This document shows, piece after piece, positions 43,712 through 55,145 of a DNA stretch of 64,000 nt. The number at the start of each line of letters is the position of its first letter. Position 1 is the stretch's first letter. Both the position numbers and the translations under genes were made by a program. The DNA comes from Teratosphaeria epicoccoides (lineage: Eukaryota > Ascomycota > Dothideomycetes > Mycosphaerellales > Teratosphaeriaceae): assembly GCA_021401465.1 (NCBI GenBank), contig JADDMT010000011.1:62001-126000 (forward strand), read 5' to 3'. The notes beneath the pieces were generated by a model that saw only the letters and a program-made list of their open reading frames with translations, ran no database searches and was not told where the DNA came from.

Positions 43712-44562
43712 TTTTGCGCTCTGAGGAGAACTCTGAACCTGTAAGCGCCACCAGAAACTTGAGTGCAACGGTTACTCAAGGCAGCAGCCGACTGCGGCGC
43801 CTGTCACGTCGCACGTAGAAAGTTGGATAATCCAGAAAAAGCACAATCTTCGCAGACTTTGAAGGCTGTGACTGGGGGCGCTTTGTAGTGTCAGTACGCC
43901 CAGGCTACTCAACATATATGATACGCGTGAGACACGTGCGGTACATGGAATCTTCTTGATTTTCTACCTCCGGAGTAGGGATGCATCCTGTCATATATCA
44001 TTCATGAACGCAGACTTGATGAGGAAACATGAATCTGTCGTAAAGGTTTTGAGATATAATAGATATGTCTTGGCATCACTGTGGGGCCACGTAGCGGGCT
44101 ACTAGGGGTTCATCCGCTTCGAGTAGCCTCGCACATTTCCTCAATTTACAAACATGTAATTTAAGCTGAATAGCATGATGAATCGTCCTATTATTAAGCT
44201 TGACTAGCTTTGTGTCCTTTGCATTCATATATAGCTACAAGATGCGCAAGGTCCCGTCTCTTGATGCCTGAGGCAGATATAACTCATGAACTGGAAGATC
44301 CCCCGTCAAAGACCAAATCGCAATATTTGATTGATAAATGATCAATCATTAACCGTTAATTGACTAAATAATATCATCGCTCATAAAGCCCTGGGACGGC
44401 AAACAACGCGAACGCGTCCGCTCGGCGCGTGATGTGGAGCACTGTAAACATCGAACATTATCATCCATTTGGACTCGCCGGATCAACATCGTTAACAGGA
44501 TACTTGGCTAGGGGCAATGTGTTGCTTTTGGTTGCTGCGACCGATTACTTCGCCATCACGAT
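43712..44562. other. Intergenic, A+T-rich, DNA2 promoter
   Basis: Divergent gap between the F-box-like gene and DNA2. The stretch around 43900-44400 is visibly A+T-rich. It includes a perfect 8-bp inverted repeat with a 5-nt loop at 44328-44348 (TGATTGAT / ATCAATCA). No gene seen. Confidence 0.6.
44412..44417. promoter_or_regulatory. MluI cell-cycle box (ACGCGT) upstream of DNA2
   Basis: ACGCGT about 146 bp before the DNA2 ATG, next to a second partial ACGCG. MBF binds this word before S-phase genes in yeasts, and DNA2 is an S-phase gene. A six-base match alone is weak evidence. Confidence 0.35.
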
Positions 44563-47500
44563 ATGGCCAGTCGCACCAAAGGCTTCTTTGAGCAGGATCA
44601 TACAGCGAAGGTAGAGCAGCGATATCCGCATAGGCGAAGAATAGCCTGACATGTGATACAGTCCAAGCCTCCTCATTGGCGCCGGCCGAATACAAATAGA
44701 GCGCCGTTGATTGAGCAGAATCCGAATGTGCCTGCACCGAAGCCGCCGATCCCTGCGACATCTAAGGCAAAGTCGAAGTTGAAGGCGTTTCAATTTGTGA
44801 CCGGACAGCCTGAAGACCAAGAGCGTGAGAAAGAGCAGGGAATCGCGCGACCCACTGAAGGTGAAGAGCGGAGCGAGACTGTCGCGAACGATAAACCACC
44901 AGAGATGGGAGGGATCGCGTTGGCAACCACTGGTGGGACCTCGTCTGCCGCAGAGCGGCCTGCAGCGTCTTACGGATCTACCACAACAGACTCGAACAAG
45001 AACCCACAACTGCCGCACGCCAACTCCTTTCCGTGTACACCAGGTGCGCGCGTCTCACTTGAGGATCTGATTGGCAACTTCGACGAGAACGCCAAGGTCG
45101 AACTCCCCAAAGAGACCTCACCTGAGGAGCATGTTGGCTGGATACCAAACAGCTCCTCCACTCTGCTCACGCCGAACCGCAAACGCCAGCGGCGAGCACG
45201 AAGCTCATCGCCGCCCACTACGTCGTCTCAGCGGCAAGAAGCGTCTGCCTTTTTCGCAGGCAATGCTACTCAGAACGAGAAAAGAACACCGGATGCAGAC
45301 CCAACAGCTAGTCTGTGGAAGAGCTACGGCGTGGGCAAAGAGTCTGCGGAAGGTCTGAAGATAGTGAATCTTGATCTGTTTCAGGCGTCACCAAGACCAC
45401 TTGAGACACCGGCAAAAGGAACGACTTTTCGGAGATGGGCTAGCACAGGTAATGACTGGCCAAGCAGTAAGAACAAGCGTCGAAGGACAGAGACAAAGAT
45501 GAACTTCGGCGTTTGGCGAGAGGAAGGCGAAACATGTGCGTTGGACGGCAAGAGCAAGATCGCTGGCATGGTAGAGAAGATACAAGAGACCCTGGCGACT
45601 CAGAAACTCGTCCAGTCGGTGCCGAAAGCCATGGGCAGACCGGAAGGGCCGTCGAGCTCTAGTCCATTACCTGCAGTTGGTAGCGAGTCTTTCAACACTA
45701 GCCACAGTACGATGACGAGCCCGCTACAAAACAAGCAAGTCTGCGAACAGCAACGACCCGCGCAAGTTCAGCCAATCCGTGCCCAACCAGTAATCAGGTC
45801 ACGAGCAGCAGCTCAGGCATGCTCTACGGATAGTGAGCGATTACTCAGTGACGATCCGCGACTAGACTTGCCACCTCCGGACGTCGTGCCGCCAGCGACC
45901 TTGCACCTCCAGAGCAAGGCTCCATTGCCAGCATATAGGCGGCCTGCCATGAAAAGGCTGCCGAGTGGTTCCGGGCGACAGTATCCCAGGAAGCCGTCGC
46001 CACCTCCCATCAATCAAACAGCGCCGCAAAGCAATGACCTCGACGAGTTTGGAGATGCGTTCGACATATCAGCTGAGGACCTAGACGAGATCGTCTCCCA
46101 AAAACCTTCAGATCAGCGCATCTTGTCTGCAGTCACGCGGCAAGCGAATGCTCCTCCCTTGCAACAGCAACACGCCCGGGTACTACAACCATCCCAGTGG
46201 GCGATAGTGATTGACGATGATGACGATGATGAATTTGGGAGCGGTGAACTGGATGAAGAACTAATGGTAGAGGCCGAGATCAGTGCCACACAGTCTCACA
46301 GGGCAAGTCAGAACTCCTTTCGTGCTTGTATACGGAATAGATAGCTTATGTCTGTAGATCTTTCCACGCAAAAGAAGCCCGAGGAAGGCACGAAGCCCAA
46401 AAAAGTCTCCCCACCCGCGACACAGCTCTCTTTCGTCCAGCGCTGCTCGTCTGCAGCGTTACGAGGTCAAGCAGGTTGTCGATGGCGAGTACAAGAATCG
46501 GAGTGGCCGAGTGTGCGCAGAGAAGCTGCTTATGGCAGAAGATGAACGCAAGTCCGGCATCGTCGCGATCATACTTCGGGATTCATGGACGAATACCACT
46601 GTGTCGCCTGGCATTATTATACATATTGCGCAATTGCCACAGCCTCCAACCACAGATCAGCCGCCGCCTGCACCGCCAGCCGGTCAGATTATCATCTCAG
46701 ATCAGGAGGACAGCGCCTTCCTGATCGTCCACCCGGATCACATGCTCTCCGCCACGACTGTTGCCGACTCCTTCGACTGTCTTCGGAAAGCCGTATTACA
46801 GGACCGCATCAAGGCCACTGGAGAGACCGCTAAAGCTATGGTGTATGGCAAGATTCTGCATGAGATCTTCCAGCGGGCGCTATCGGCCAATCGCTGGGAC
46901 GACGCATTTCTTGCGGACCTGGTAGACAAGACGATCAAGATGCATATCGAAGGTCTATGGGAGCTTGGTATGGAAAACACCGTCATGGCTAGGGAGGAAA
47001 TTACGGCCAAGATGGGGGAGCTGGCTGCTTGGGCGAAAGTCTTTGTGTCGCCCATGCCATCAAGTGATGCCACTGTCGACGACAGACAGGGCGAGAAAGT
47101 CTGGATGAGCATCAGCAAGCTCATTGCCATTGAAGAACATATCTGGTCCCCGCGATACGGCTTGAAGGGCAACGTCGACGCGACCATCCAAAGCTCACTC
47201 GTGGAACATCCGGAGGAGGCGGCAAAGAAATTGATCGCACCATTCGAGGTCAAGACTGGACGTACGACGAACAGTCCCGCTCACCGTGCGCAGACGGCAC
47301 TGTACACCTTGCTGCTCTCAGACCGGTACAACGTGGCTGTCAAGGCTGGCATTCTGTACTACTTGGAGAGCTCGATGATGAGCAGAATCGCACCGCCACT
47401 TATTGAGATTCGGCAAATGGTGCAACAGCGCAATCGACTCGCGAATTACATCAATCGAGCCAGGTATCGCAGAAACCACGACGAGGATGCGTCAGGACTA

Positions 47501-50059
47501 GCCGCCGCGCCAACTCAAGAGATTGAGGAGTCTGGCTTACCCAGTGTGTTGAAGAACCCATTTAAGTGCGGTCGATGCTACGCTCAAGCCTCGTGTTTCT
47601 CGTATCACGCACTCGTCGAGAAGGGGACCGCAGAATCGGCAGGCATGGTGGATGATGGCAAGAAGAACCACAGCATGGCATGGATTGAAGCCGTGGGTCA
47701 TTTGGCACTGACTGCGAAGGACAAGACAGATGCGGAGAAGATGAAGCGATGGTTCGCGAAGTGGGATCGCTTGCTCACTTTCGAAGAGAGCGAAACGAGT
47801 CGTTTCAGAAAGGAGCTATGGACCATGTCTTCGTCTGAACGTGAAGCTGCTGGTCGTTGCTTTGGCAATCTGGTGCTGGGCCGCGACATTACATCTACTG
47901 CTCAGGCTGTGAAGCAGACGGTCGTTGACGAAATCGACGGAGGTGGAGGCAAGATCAATCGGTACGCTTATACCTTTTGGCGCGCAACTCCGAAGTCCGG
48001 AACTTCATTCTCTGAGGGCACACAGTTGACTGTTGGCGAACCTGTTGTCGTGTCGACAGAGAGTGGACAATGGGCTCTGGCCAACGGATACGTCGTTGGC
48101 GCGACTAGGCACGATATTACTGTGGCTATCGACCGCAAGCTGGACCATGCGCGAGAAAGACTTGATGGCTTCGATGAGTACGGTAACCACGCATTTCGGG
48201 GCACAGTGACTGTTGGCAGAGAAGACCAACAATCTGGCATCGCTGGCGACAGGACGCTGTACCGACTCGACAAAGACGAATTCTCGAACGGCTTGGCCCT
48301 GATCCGAAACAGTCTGGTAACCATGATGTCGCCACATCCGATTCATACAAAGCTGCGACAGCAAATCATCTCCAGCAAAGCACCTTCATTCGCACCGCCG
48401 TTCCCGCTTCCCACTATGCCACAGTCGCAACTGGGCGACATGAATGAGGACCAACAAGCTGCTGTCAGCAAGGTTCTGAGCGCCCAAGACTACGCGCTAA
48501 TCCTCGGGATGCCTGGGACTGGTAAAACGACGACGATTGCACATATCATCAGGGCGTTGCTAGCAGACGACAAGACGGTTCTGCTGACCTCCTTTACGCA
48601 CACAGCTGTCGACAATATACTGATGAAAATCAAGAATGTCGCACCGCCAAACAGTATTCTACGTCTAGGAGTGCCGACCAAGATCAACCCAGAAGTACAG
48701 AAGTTCTGTCGGCTGGCTGCTACGCCTCGCAAGACGATCGACGAAATTGAGGAGGTATACATGGGCTGTCGTATCGTCGCGACTACGTGTATGGGAACCA
48801 ACCATCCACTCTTCAACCGCCGGAAGTTCGATGTCTGCATCGTCGACGAGGCCTCGCAGATCACGCTCCCGACTTCGCTCGGTCCGCTGCTGCACGCGAG
48901 GAGGTTCGTCCTAGTCGGAGATCACTACCAGCTCCCTCCGCTCGTGCAAAACAGAACGGCTCTGGAGGGTGGACTTGACGTCAGTCTGTTCAAGCAGTTG
49001 AGCGAAGAGCAGCCGGCTGCCGTTGCGATGTTGAGCAAACAATACAGGATGTGTGAGGAGATCATGAGTCTGTCGAATACATTGATCTATAATGGCAAGT
49101 TGAGATGTGGCAGCGAGGCGGTGGCCAAGAGAACTTTACAGATCAGCAATGGCGATGGACTGCAAGCATACCATTTGCCATCAGCGCACTGTCACAGCCG
49201 CTGCTGGCTCAAGGACATCACGCAACCATTGCCGAAAGTCATCTACGCAGACACCGACGCGCTTGGCAAGGACGCGCTAGAGACACTTACTCACGGCAAG
49301 AATATCACGAATCAGATGGAAGCCACTCTTACCGCTCAACTTGTCCTCTCATTCCTTGCTCTCGGCATTCCAGGCAAAGAAATCGGCGTCATCACGCTCT
49401 ACAGGTCGCAGCTCGCGCTCCTGCGCCAGCTTTTCAGACGGGCAGGCATTTCTCCAGACGTCGAAATCGACTCAGCGGACCGCTTTCAGGGCCGTGACAA
49501 GGAGTGTATCATCCTGTCTATGGTCCGGTCGAACGAGCAGGGCATTGTTGGCGATTTGCTGAAGGACTGGCGGAGAGTCAATGTGGCATTCACGAGAGCG
49601 AGGAGTAAGATGGTTGTACTCGGGAGTCGAAGGACTCTCGTGAACAACGAACTGCTCGCGAAATGCCTGGCGTTGGTCGACGAGAAAGGCTGGAGCTATG
49701 CCTTACCGAGGGGCACGGACGCGGCGCATGCTTTTGATTTCAGCTCGCAGCTTACGACCAGTCCCGTTGCGTCCAAGAGTTCCCCGAGTCAGGTGAGGCA
49801 GGGGCGGAAGATGGGGAGTCCGAGTAAGGGCGCGAAGAAAGGTGTGGAGGGTAGCGCTGTGAAGGCATTGGCGCTGTCTGCGAATGCGGCGAACAGGGGT
49901 CCTGTCAAGCGTGGGAGTCCGGATAAGGTTGGGAAGTTTGTGGCTGGTGGGCCAAAGTTGATGAATGGGAAGGGTATGAAGGGCGGCATGAGGGCGAGGG
50001 CGATGAAGGAACAGCTTGCGCTGGAGATCTTTGAGGACTTGACGTCCGATGATATTTGA
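44563..50059 (+). CDS. DNA2: DNA replication helicase/nuclease Dna2
   Basis: Nuclease-helicase that trims long Okazaki flaps and resects double-strand breaks. Three exons: 44563-44610, 44662-46302 and 46358-50059, giving 1796 residues. The first intron is GTAGAG to ACAG (51 nt). The second is GC-AG (GCAAGT donor, TGTAG acceptor, 55 nt). The disordered N-terminus precedes the nuclease, with iron-sulfur cysteines in FDCLRKAVL (about 703) and KCGRCYAQASC (about 967), and the PD-(D/E)XK lysine in EVKTG (about 860). Helicase motifs: GMPGTGKTTT (about 1280), DEASQ (about 1393), GDHYQLPPL, DRFQGRDKE and VAFTRAR. A GTG in exon 2 is not the start; a stop lies directly upstream in its frame and exon 1 supplies the ATG. 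Identity is secure. Confidence 0.95.
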
Positions 50060-50372
50060 TGGAAACTTGTAGTCCTATGGACACGGGACGAGGGAGGCTA
50101 GAGGATTTGCATGAGCGTATGCGTCGGCATTGGATAGGACAATGGACTGCATACGACAGCGAAATGCATACGCGTGTCTCACGCAAAATCCTTATCGGTC
50201 CACATACGTCACAGTAACATCATCACACTCAGGAACAGGAAGAATCACCAAAATGGACCCTGCATGACATGTGCAAACACTTGCCAAGCAGAACCTCTGG
50301 GCAACATCATCTCTGCTTGCGCGCTGGTATCGCGTTGTTTTGACCAGACCCTCAAGTTCCACCCCCCAAGCC
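50060..50372. other. Intergenic, no gene seen
   Basis: Between the end of DNA2 and the transporter on the same strand. Contains the transporter promoter and leader. Confidence 0.6.
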
Positions 50373-51787
50373 ATGGCGTCTGACGAAGCTGAAAATTTCA
50401 TCGTGCCGTTTCTAGGCGCCCTACAGGCCTCGGTAGCAGTACTGCTGACCATCTTTGCCGGCGCGATTGCAGCACAGTTCGGTCTGATGAGCGAGACGAC
50501 ATCGAAGGATGTCTCGAAGTTCTGCGTCAGGCTTGCGTTGCCGGCATTGTTGATCGTCAATGTGGGACAGCAATTGCACGCTGATACAGTACGGAGCACC
50601 GCCCTGCTCTTTGGTCGATGTTATCATTGATTCTCACGCACAGGCTCTTCGATACGCCCCAATCATCATCTGGGCTTTGGTGTACAATGTCTTGTCGATG
50701 TTCCTGGGATTCGGGCTGACGAAGGCGTTCAATATGCCAGACTGGACGACGCCGGCGATTGCGTTCAATAATACGACGAGTCTGCCTTTGCTGCTTGTGC
50801 AGTCGCTGGACGCCACTGGAATCCTAGCAACGATCGATCCGTCCTCGGATGTGATTGAGCGGGCAAAATCGTATTTCTTGGTCAACGCTATGATTGGGAA
50901 CAGCTTGACTTTTGCTCTTGGTCCTCGCTTGTTGAACGGTCAGGAGGAAGATGCGCCGGATCAGGGTGGCGAAGGCAAGACTGGCGACGAACACGAGCAG
51001 AACGGTCACCTTGAGGCGCAGGAGCAGGAGGCCGAGGAAGCGAATGAGCAGACTTCTCTCTTGCCAAACCGTGTCGCGCGCACCCAGGCTAGGGCATCTG
51101 TCCGAGCACAATTCCAGTCAAAGAAGTGCTGGCGATCCCTTCCACCATTCGCGCTGAGCATCGTCGAATTTGCGTATCAGTTCGTAAACCCACCGGTCGT
51201 TGGCGCCATCATCGGTGCCATTGTTGGTCTGGTCCCAGCACTGCATGGCTTGTTCTTCAATGAACAAGAAGAAGGCGGCTACTTCAACGCCTGGCTGACA
51301 AGCGCGATCAAGAACGTCGGAGACTTATTCGCGGCGCTGCAAGTCATCGTCGTCGGCGTCAAGCTGTCGCAGGCACTCTTGAAAATGAAGAAAGGCGAGG
51401 CGAGCGGCAGAGTGCCGTGGCTGCCTATGACAGTAATCACGATCATACGATTTGTGCTGTGGCCTGCGATCAGCATTGCGGTCATCTATGCATTAGCGAG
51501 TAAGACGGGAGTGTTGGATCAGGATCCGGTGCTCTGGTTTGCGATGATGCTTATGCCTGTGGGTCCGCCAGCGATGAAGTTGACGGCGCTAGCGGATGTG
51601 AGTGGAGCGGATGAGGAGCAGAAGATGGGAATTGCGAAGTTCTTGACAGTAAGTGTTTGGGATTTGTGTGTGGACGTGGGGATGTGATGCTGATCTATCA
51701 TTACAGATATCGTACGCCATCTCGCCTTTGATCTGCTTCTCAGTCGTCGGTGCGCTGAAGGCTTCGCAGGCTGCTGTAGGAGCGTAG
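50373..51787 (+). CDS. Auxin-efflux-carrier (AEC/PIN-like) family transporter
   Basis: Integral membrane transporter of the AEC family, in fungi usually in the ER; the substrate is unknown. Exons 50373-50588, 50644-51648 and 51707-51787 give 433 residues. Introns of 55 and 58 nt (GTACGG and GTAAGT donors) are both phase 0. The N-terminal bundle (LGALQASVAVLLTIFAG, then ALRYAPIIIWALVYN, then a Pro/Asn helix with AIAFNNTTSLPLLLVQSL) and the C-terminal bundle (FVNPPVVGAIIGAIVGLVP, VPWLPMTVITIIRF, MMLMPVGPPAM) are linked by an acidic cytosolic loop (about residues 155-205). The 3' end lies 27 bp from the convergent GPI-protein gene. Confidence 0.88.
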
Positions 51788-51814
51788 TAGCAATTGCGAG
51801 GCGATGTCATAGCT

Positions 51815-52768
51815 TTAGAGTACGGCCAAGGCGCCGGCAAAGCCTAGAAGCGCTAGTTTGCCGGGTATGTCGGTCGCTGCTGCAATTGCAGACGAGGTAG
51901 ATGACGAAGTTGCAGCAGTCGAGGCAGTCTGAGCCTCAAGCGTTGTTGATGTCACGCCGCTCTCACTGGCCGTGCTCGATCCCTGAGCTCCGCTGGCAGT
52001 GGACGACTCAGTCGTAGGGCTTTGCGCTGACGCTGTATCCGTGCCCGAGCCAGCGGCTCCAGTGTCTGTCGGAACATCGGTCGTTGTGGTTGTAGACGAG
52101 ACAGCGTTGGTGGCAGGGGTTGAGGCACTAGACCCAGCTAGACCCGCAGATGTGTCTGCTGTGCTTGCAGAAGTCGATGCACTACCGTTGTCGGACGAAG
52201 TCGGTGCCGCGCTCCCACTCAAGACCGTAGGGGATGTTGCCGAAGCGTCAGTACTTGTCGTCGTCGTTGCAGATACTCCAGATTCTGTTTGAGCCGTTGT
52301 AGATGAGGTGGTACTGCTTTCGCCATTGGATGGAGCCGATGCCCCAGTCAATGTCGTAATCCCAGCCTGCAGTCACAGTCAACACTATCCTCTGCGCCCT
52401 AGGTTGCCTATATTTCAACTTACTGGCTCAGTAATATCACTGCCCGCAGCACTGACAGTAGTGAAAGGGATGACCTGCAGATACGTATTCCCAGCTTGGT
52501 CGACTGTGGTCAGTGTCTCGAAATCTCCTGATACTGATGCGCTCGCGCCAGGCTGGGTCACGGGCGTGACTGGAGCTGCTGTCGTTGACTCGACAATCGT
52601 AGCTGTGACAGTCTCTGTGTCGAGGGTCACTATCGGTCTGGATGTTATGTCAGGGAGTTGCCCAGGAGTATTCCGGTCTTGCGGCAATACCTACACAACT
52701 GGTACGCTGCTCTGGGCAATGGCCACTGCCCTCCGTAAACATAGCGAGAAGAGGATTGAGCGCCCCAT
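51815..52768 (-). CDS. GPI-anchored Ser/Thr-rich cell-wall protein
   Basis: Secreted wall or plasma-membrane mannoprotein. Three exons, 52768-52695, 52637-52424 and 52366-51815, give 279 residues. Both introns are 57 nt (GTAGGT and GTAAGT donors; branches CTGAC and GTTGAC; CAG acceptors). The first intron removes an apparent in-frame TAG. Signal peptide: MGRSILFSLC and following hydrophobic residues to about Ala18. The middle is a long Ser/Thr/Ala stretch suited to O-glycosylation, with no cysteines or enzyme domain. The end is hydrophobic (GKLALLGFAGALAVL) after small residues that could serve as the GPI omega-site. Convergent with the AEC transporter. Confidence 0.85.
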
Positions 52769-53543
52769 GATTGCTACCGAGAAAGGAATGGACCGCGGGA
52801 GAGAAGCAGCCATTTGGCAGAGACGGGGACGAGTTGCCTCAAGATATGCTTTGGATCCAACCTCTGTTTAGCGTCAAAACACAGAGTGGCACGGCTATCG
52901 CAATGCGCGCGTGCGCTACACGCTTCATTGTCTCCCAGTCAGCCAAGCGTCACACTTGTGCGGAGGTGTACGACCAACATGCGACGTGCGCGCGCGTCTG
53001 AGGTTTCATTTAATTTTGGGAGGCCGCAGGACTGGGTCACTGCGGCTCTGCCGTCATCTTTGAAAACTTGGCAATAGGCGGGAGTTAGGTGGTTGGACAT
53101 CGGGTGCCGACAGGGAGCCAAACGGGCTGGTGTGGTATGAGCGTAACGTGTTGTGCGGTGTATATGTGCCTGGCAGCTTTGCATGTTGTTGAGAGCGTAA
53201 ATTCTGCCTACTTGATGCGTCAGTGAGCATGGCTCGCCGCCTGTTCCGTCAGATAGTAGTGCAAGCGGGCGGATAACAGAGGGGAAGGCGGGATTGATGG
53301 CGGAGGTGCGCTTAGTAGATCGCTGCCTTCGTTGCAAACATGCTCATGCTGGGAGCACACCTCATGAGGCATGCATATCCACCTCAATCAGGCTCAGTTC
53401 AAGGCTGCGTGCAGGTGCAGCGTGCTGGCTATTCAGGTCAAGTCTGGCGCGTCGAACACGACGCAGCGTTGCACTGGGGTGACCGCATTTCGTCTGGTGC
53501 CTCAGGTCGTTGGTCATCACCATATTCCTCCTTCGATCCGCAC
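52769..53543. other. Intergenic, no gene seen
   Basis: Promoter of the GPI-anchored protein gene and 3' flank of the mitochondrial carrier. Plus-strand frames here are antisense or random. Confidence 0.6.
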
Positions 53544-54509
53544 TTAGTCCTTCCTGATGCTCCTGAAGAAATCCATCACACCGGTAAAGACTACGAGCAG
53601 GATGCCACCTCCTGGACCCAGCCTCAACACTTTGGGCAGGAATCCACTGTACAGCGCTCCAAACCCCTCCTCCTTCATGACTGTCCCAAGCGCCGGCCAC
53701 GCCCAGTTGTACTTCCTCACGCTTCCTGCAATCTTCGGGCTGTTCTGAATCCTGCTCTTCACCACATCCATGGGCGTGTTGAGAACCGTTCCTACAGTCC
53801 CACCAATCGTGCCCGAGATCAAGTCGTTGCGCATCTGCAAGCTCTTGTCCTTGGTAGGGTTGGCAGGCAGCATGGCGCGGACCTGGAAGATACAGCCGAA
53901 GTAGCCAGCGTTCCAGAGGATGTGTCTCCACATGGTGGACTCGAGGCCTTGGTAGAGAGTCAAGGGGCCCTCTTGCCTCACGATCTTGACGAAGCAGTCG
54001 ACCATGCCATTGTAGCGTGATGCTTGAGCTTTGTCTGTATTTTAAGCCTGTCAGTAGAGCACGAGTCTCTCCACCAGCGGCTAAGACCCACCTTGTAGTC
54101 GAATCTTGACAAGCTCAAACGGCACAACCACAAAACTCTCCGTCGCTCCCGCGGACGCACCCGTAAGAATGGACAGACTCTGGCTCATCTTGGTCACACC
54201 AAACACATTCCTCCACACCTTTCCCCATTCATCGTTTGCAGCAAACTTGGTCGCACGCTTCGGTGCCTCCATAAGGATAGGCGCGCCAATTCCGCGATAC
54301 AGCCTCGAGGCTCCCTCATTTGCGATGATCTTGCGGAAGCAGTCGAGCATGCCAGTGTAGTGATCTTGACCAGGTACAGGAAGCTTGCTCTGAATCTGTA
54401 CCCGGGTCTTGACGACGTCCAGGGGGTACATAACCAGAATCTCCGACACACCAGCCACCGCGCCGGCGGCGAACTGGTAGACGAAGGGAAGCGGCTTTTC
54501 CGTCGTCAT
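53544..54509 (-). CDS. Mitochondrial 2-oxodicarboxylate carrier (Odc1/Odc2)
   Basis: Six-helix mitochondrial carrier of the inner membrane that exchanges 2-oxoadipate and 2-oxoglutarate, linked to lysine metabolism and glutamate supply. Two exons, 54509-54092 and 54034-53544, give 302 residues. The intron (54035-54091, GTGGGT, branch CTACTGAC, ACAG) splits an aspartate codon (RLQ-D-KAQASRYNG). Three carrier signatures occur in order: PLDVVKTR, PFELVKIR and PMDVVKSR, one per repeat. Substrate is inferred from close fit to the Odc group (VYQFAAGAVAGVSEILVMYP, NEGASRLYRGIGAPI). Divergent from NPR3, about 640 bp away. Confidence 0.9.
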
Positions 54510-55145
54510 CTTGGGAGATGTCGCTGCTGAGGTGGAATACTAAGTAGGACGGGCGTCGGGTGGGGCTACACTCTGTACCGATCTGATGTGACAGCCTGAG
54601 AGACGTCGAGTTGGAATTGGAGAAGGTGTATACGTGCCTGGATGGATAAGTACCTCGGCGTGCGTAGGCCGTGAACAGCTTTGAAGCTGCTTGTCGTTGG
54701 TGTTGCGGCAGAGGAAGGCTCGAACCGTGAGGAAAGTGGTATCAGCAGCAAACGATGGAGACGCGACAGCCCAATTGAGCCAATGCGTTCGCGAGGAGCC
54801 GAGGCCGGAGATGCGACTTCCGACAGATTGGACTGGACTCTCCGCAGTCACGTGGCGTACGGTGCTCTGAAACGTGGCATGATAACCTGAACCAACTACA
54901 TCGACATGATCTTGGTATAGGAGGTCGCTGGTGAAGACCCCCGTGACACCAAGTCCGAAAGCTAAGCTCCGTGAGAAGTAGCCGTCATGTGGGGGCAGCT
55001 TGAAGCTGATTACATAATAAAGTGTGTTTCCGTGCCTGCCACAACAAGACATCGCGATCAATCCACCGTGCTCAAGGTCAGACGCTGACGTGATGCCCGA
55101 CAGCGCGTACAATCTTGTGCAGTTCGACTGCCTGGACGCAACGCC
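54510..55145. other. Divergent promoter region (carrier / NPR3)
   Basis: No gene seen. Presumed to hold both promoters. Confidence 0.6.

Noticed and set aside
44328..44348. Perfect 8-bp hairpin upstream of DNA2 as a terminator or origin
   Set aside because: A short A+T-rich inverted repeat is common by chance in such sequence and has no further supporting elements.
52415..52699. Apparent nonsense codon (TAG) in the GPI-anchored protein gene
   Set aside because: A well-formed 57-nt intron (GTAGGT, branch CTGAC, CCAG) removes it and keeps frame, so the gene is intact.
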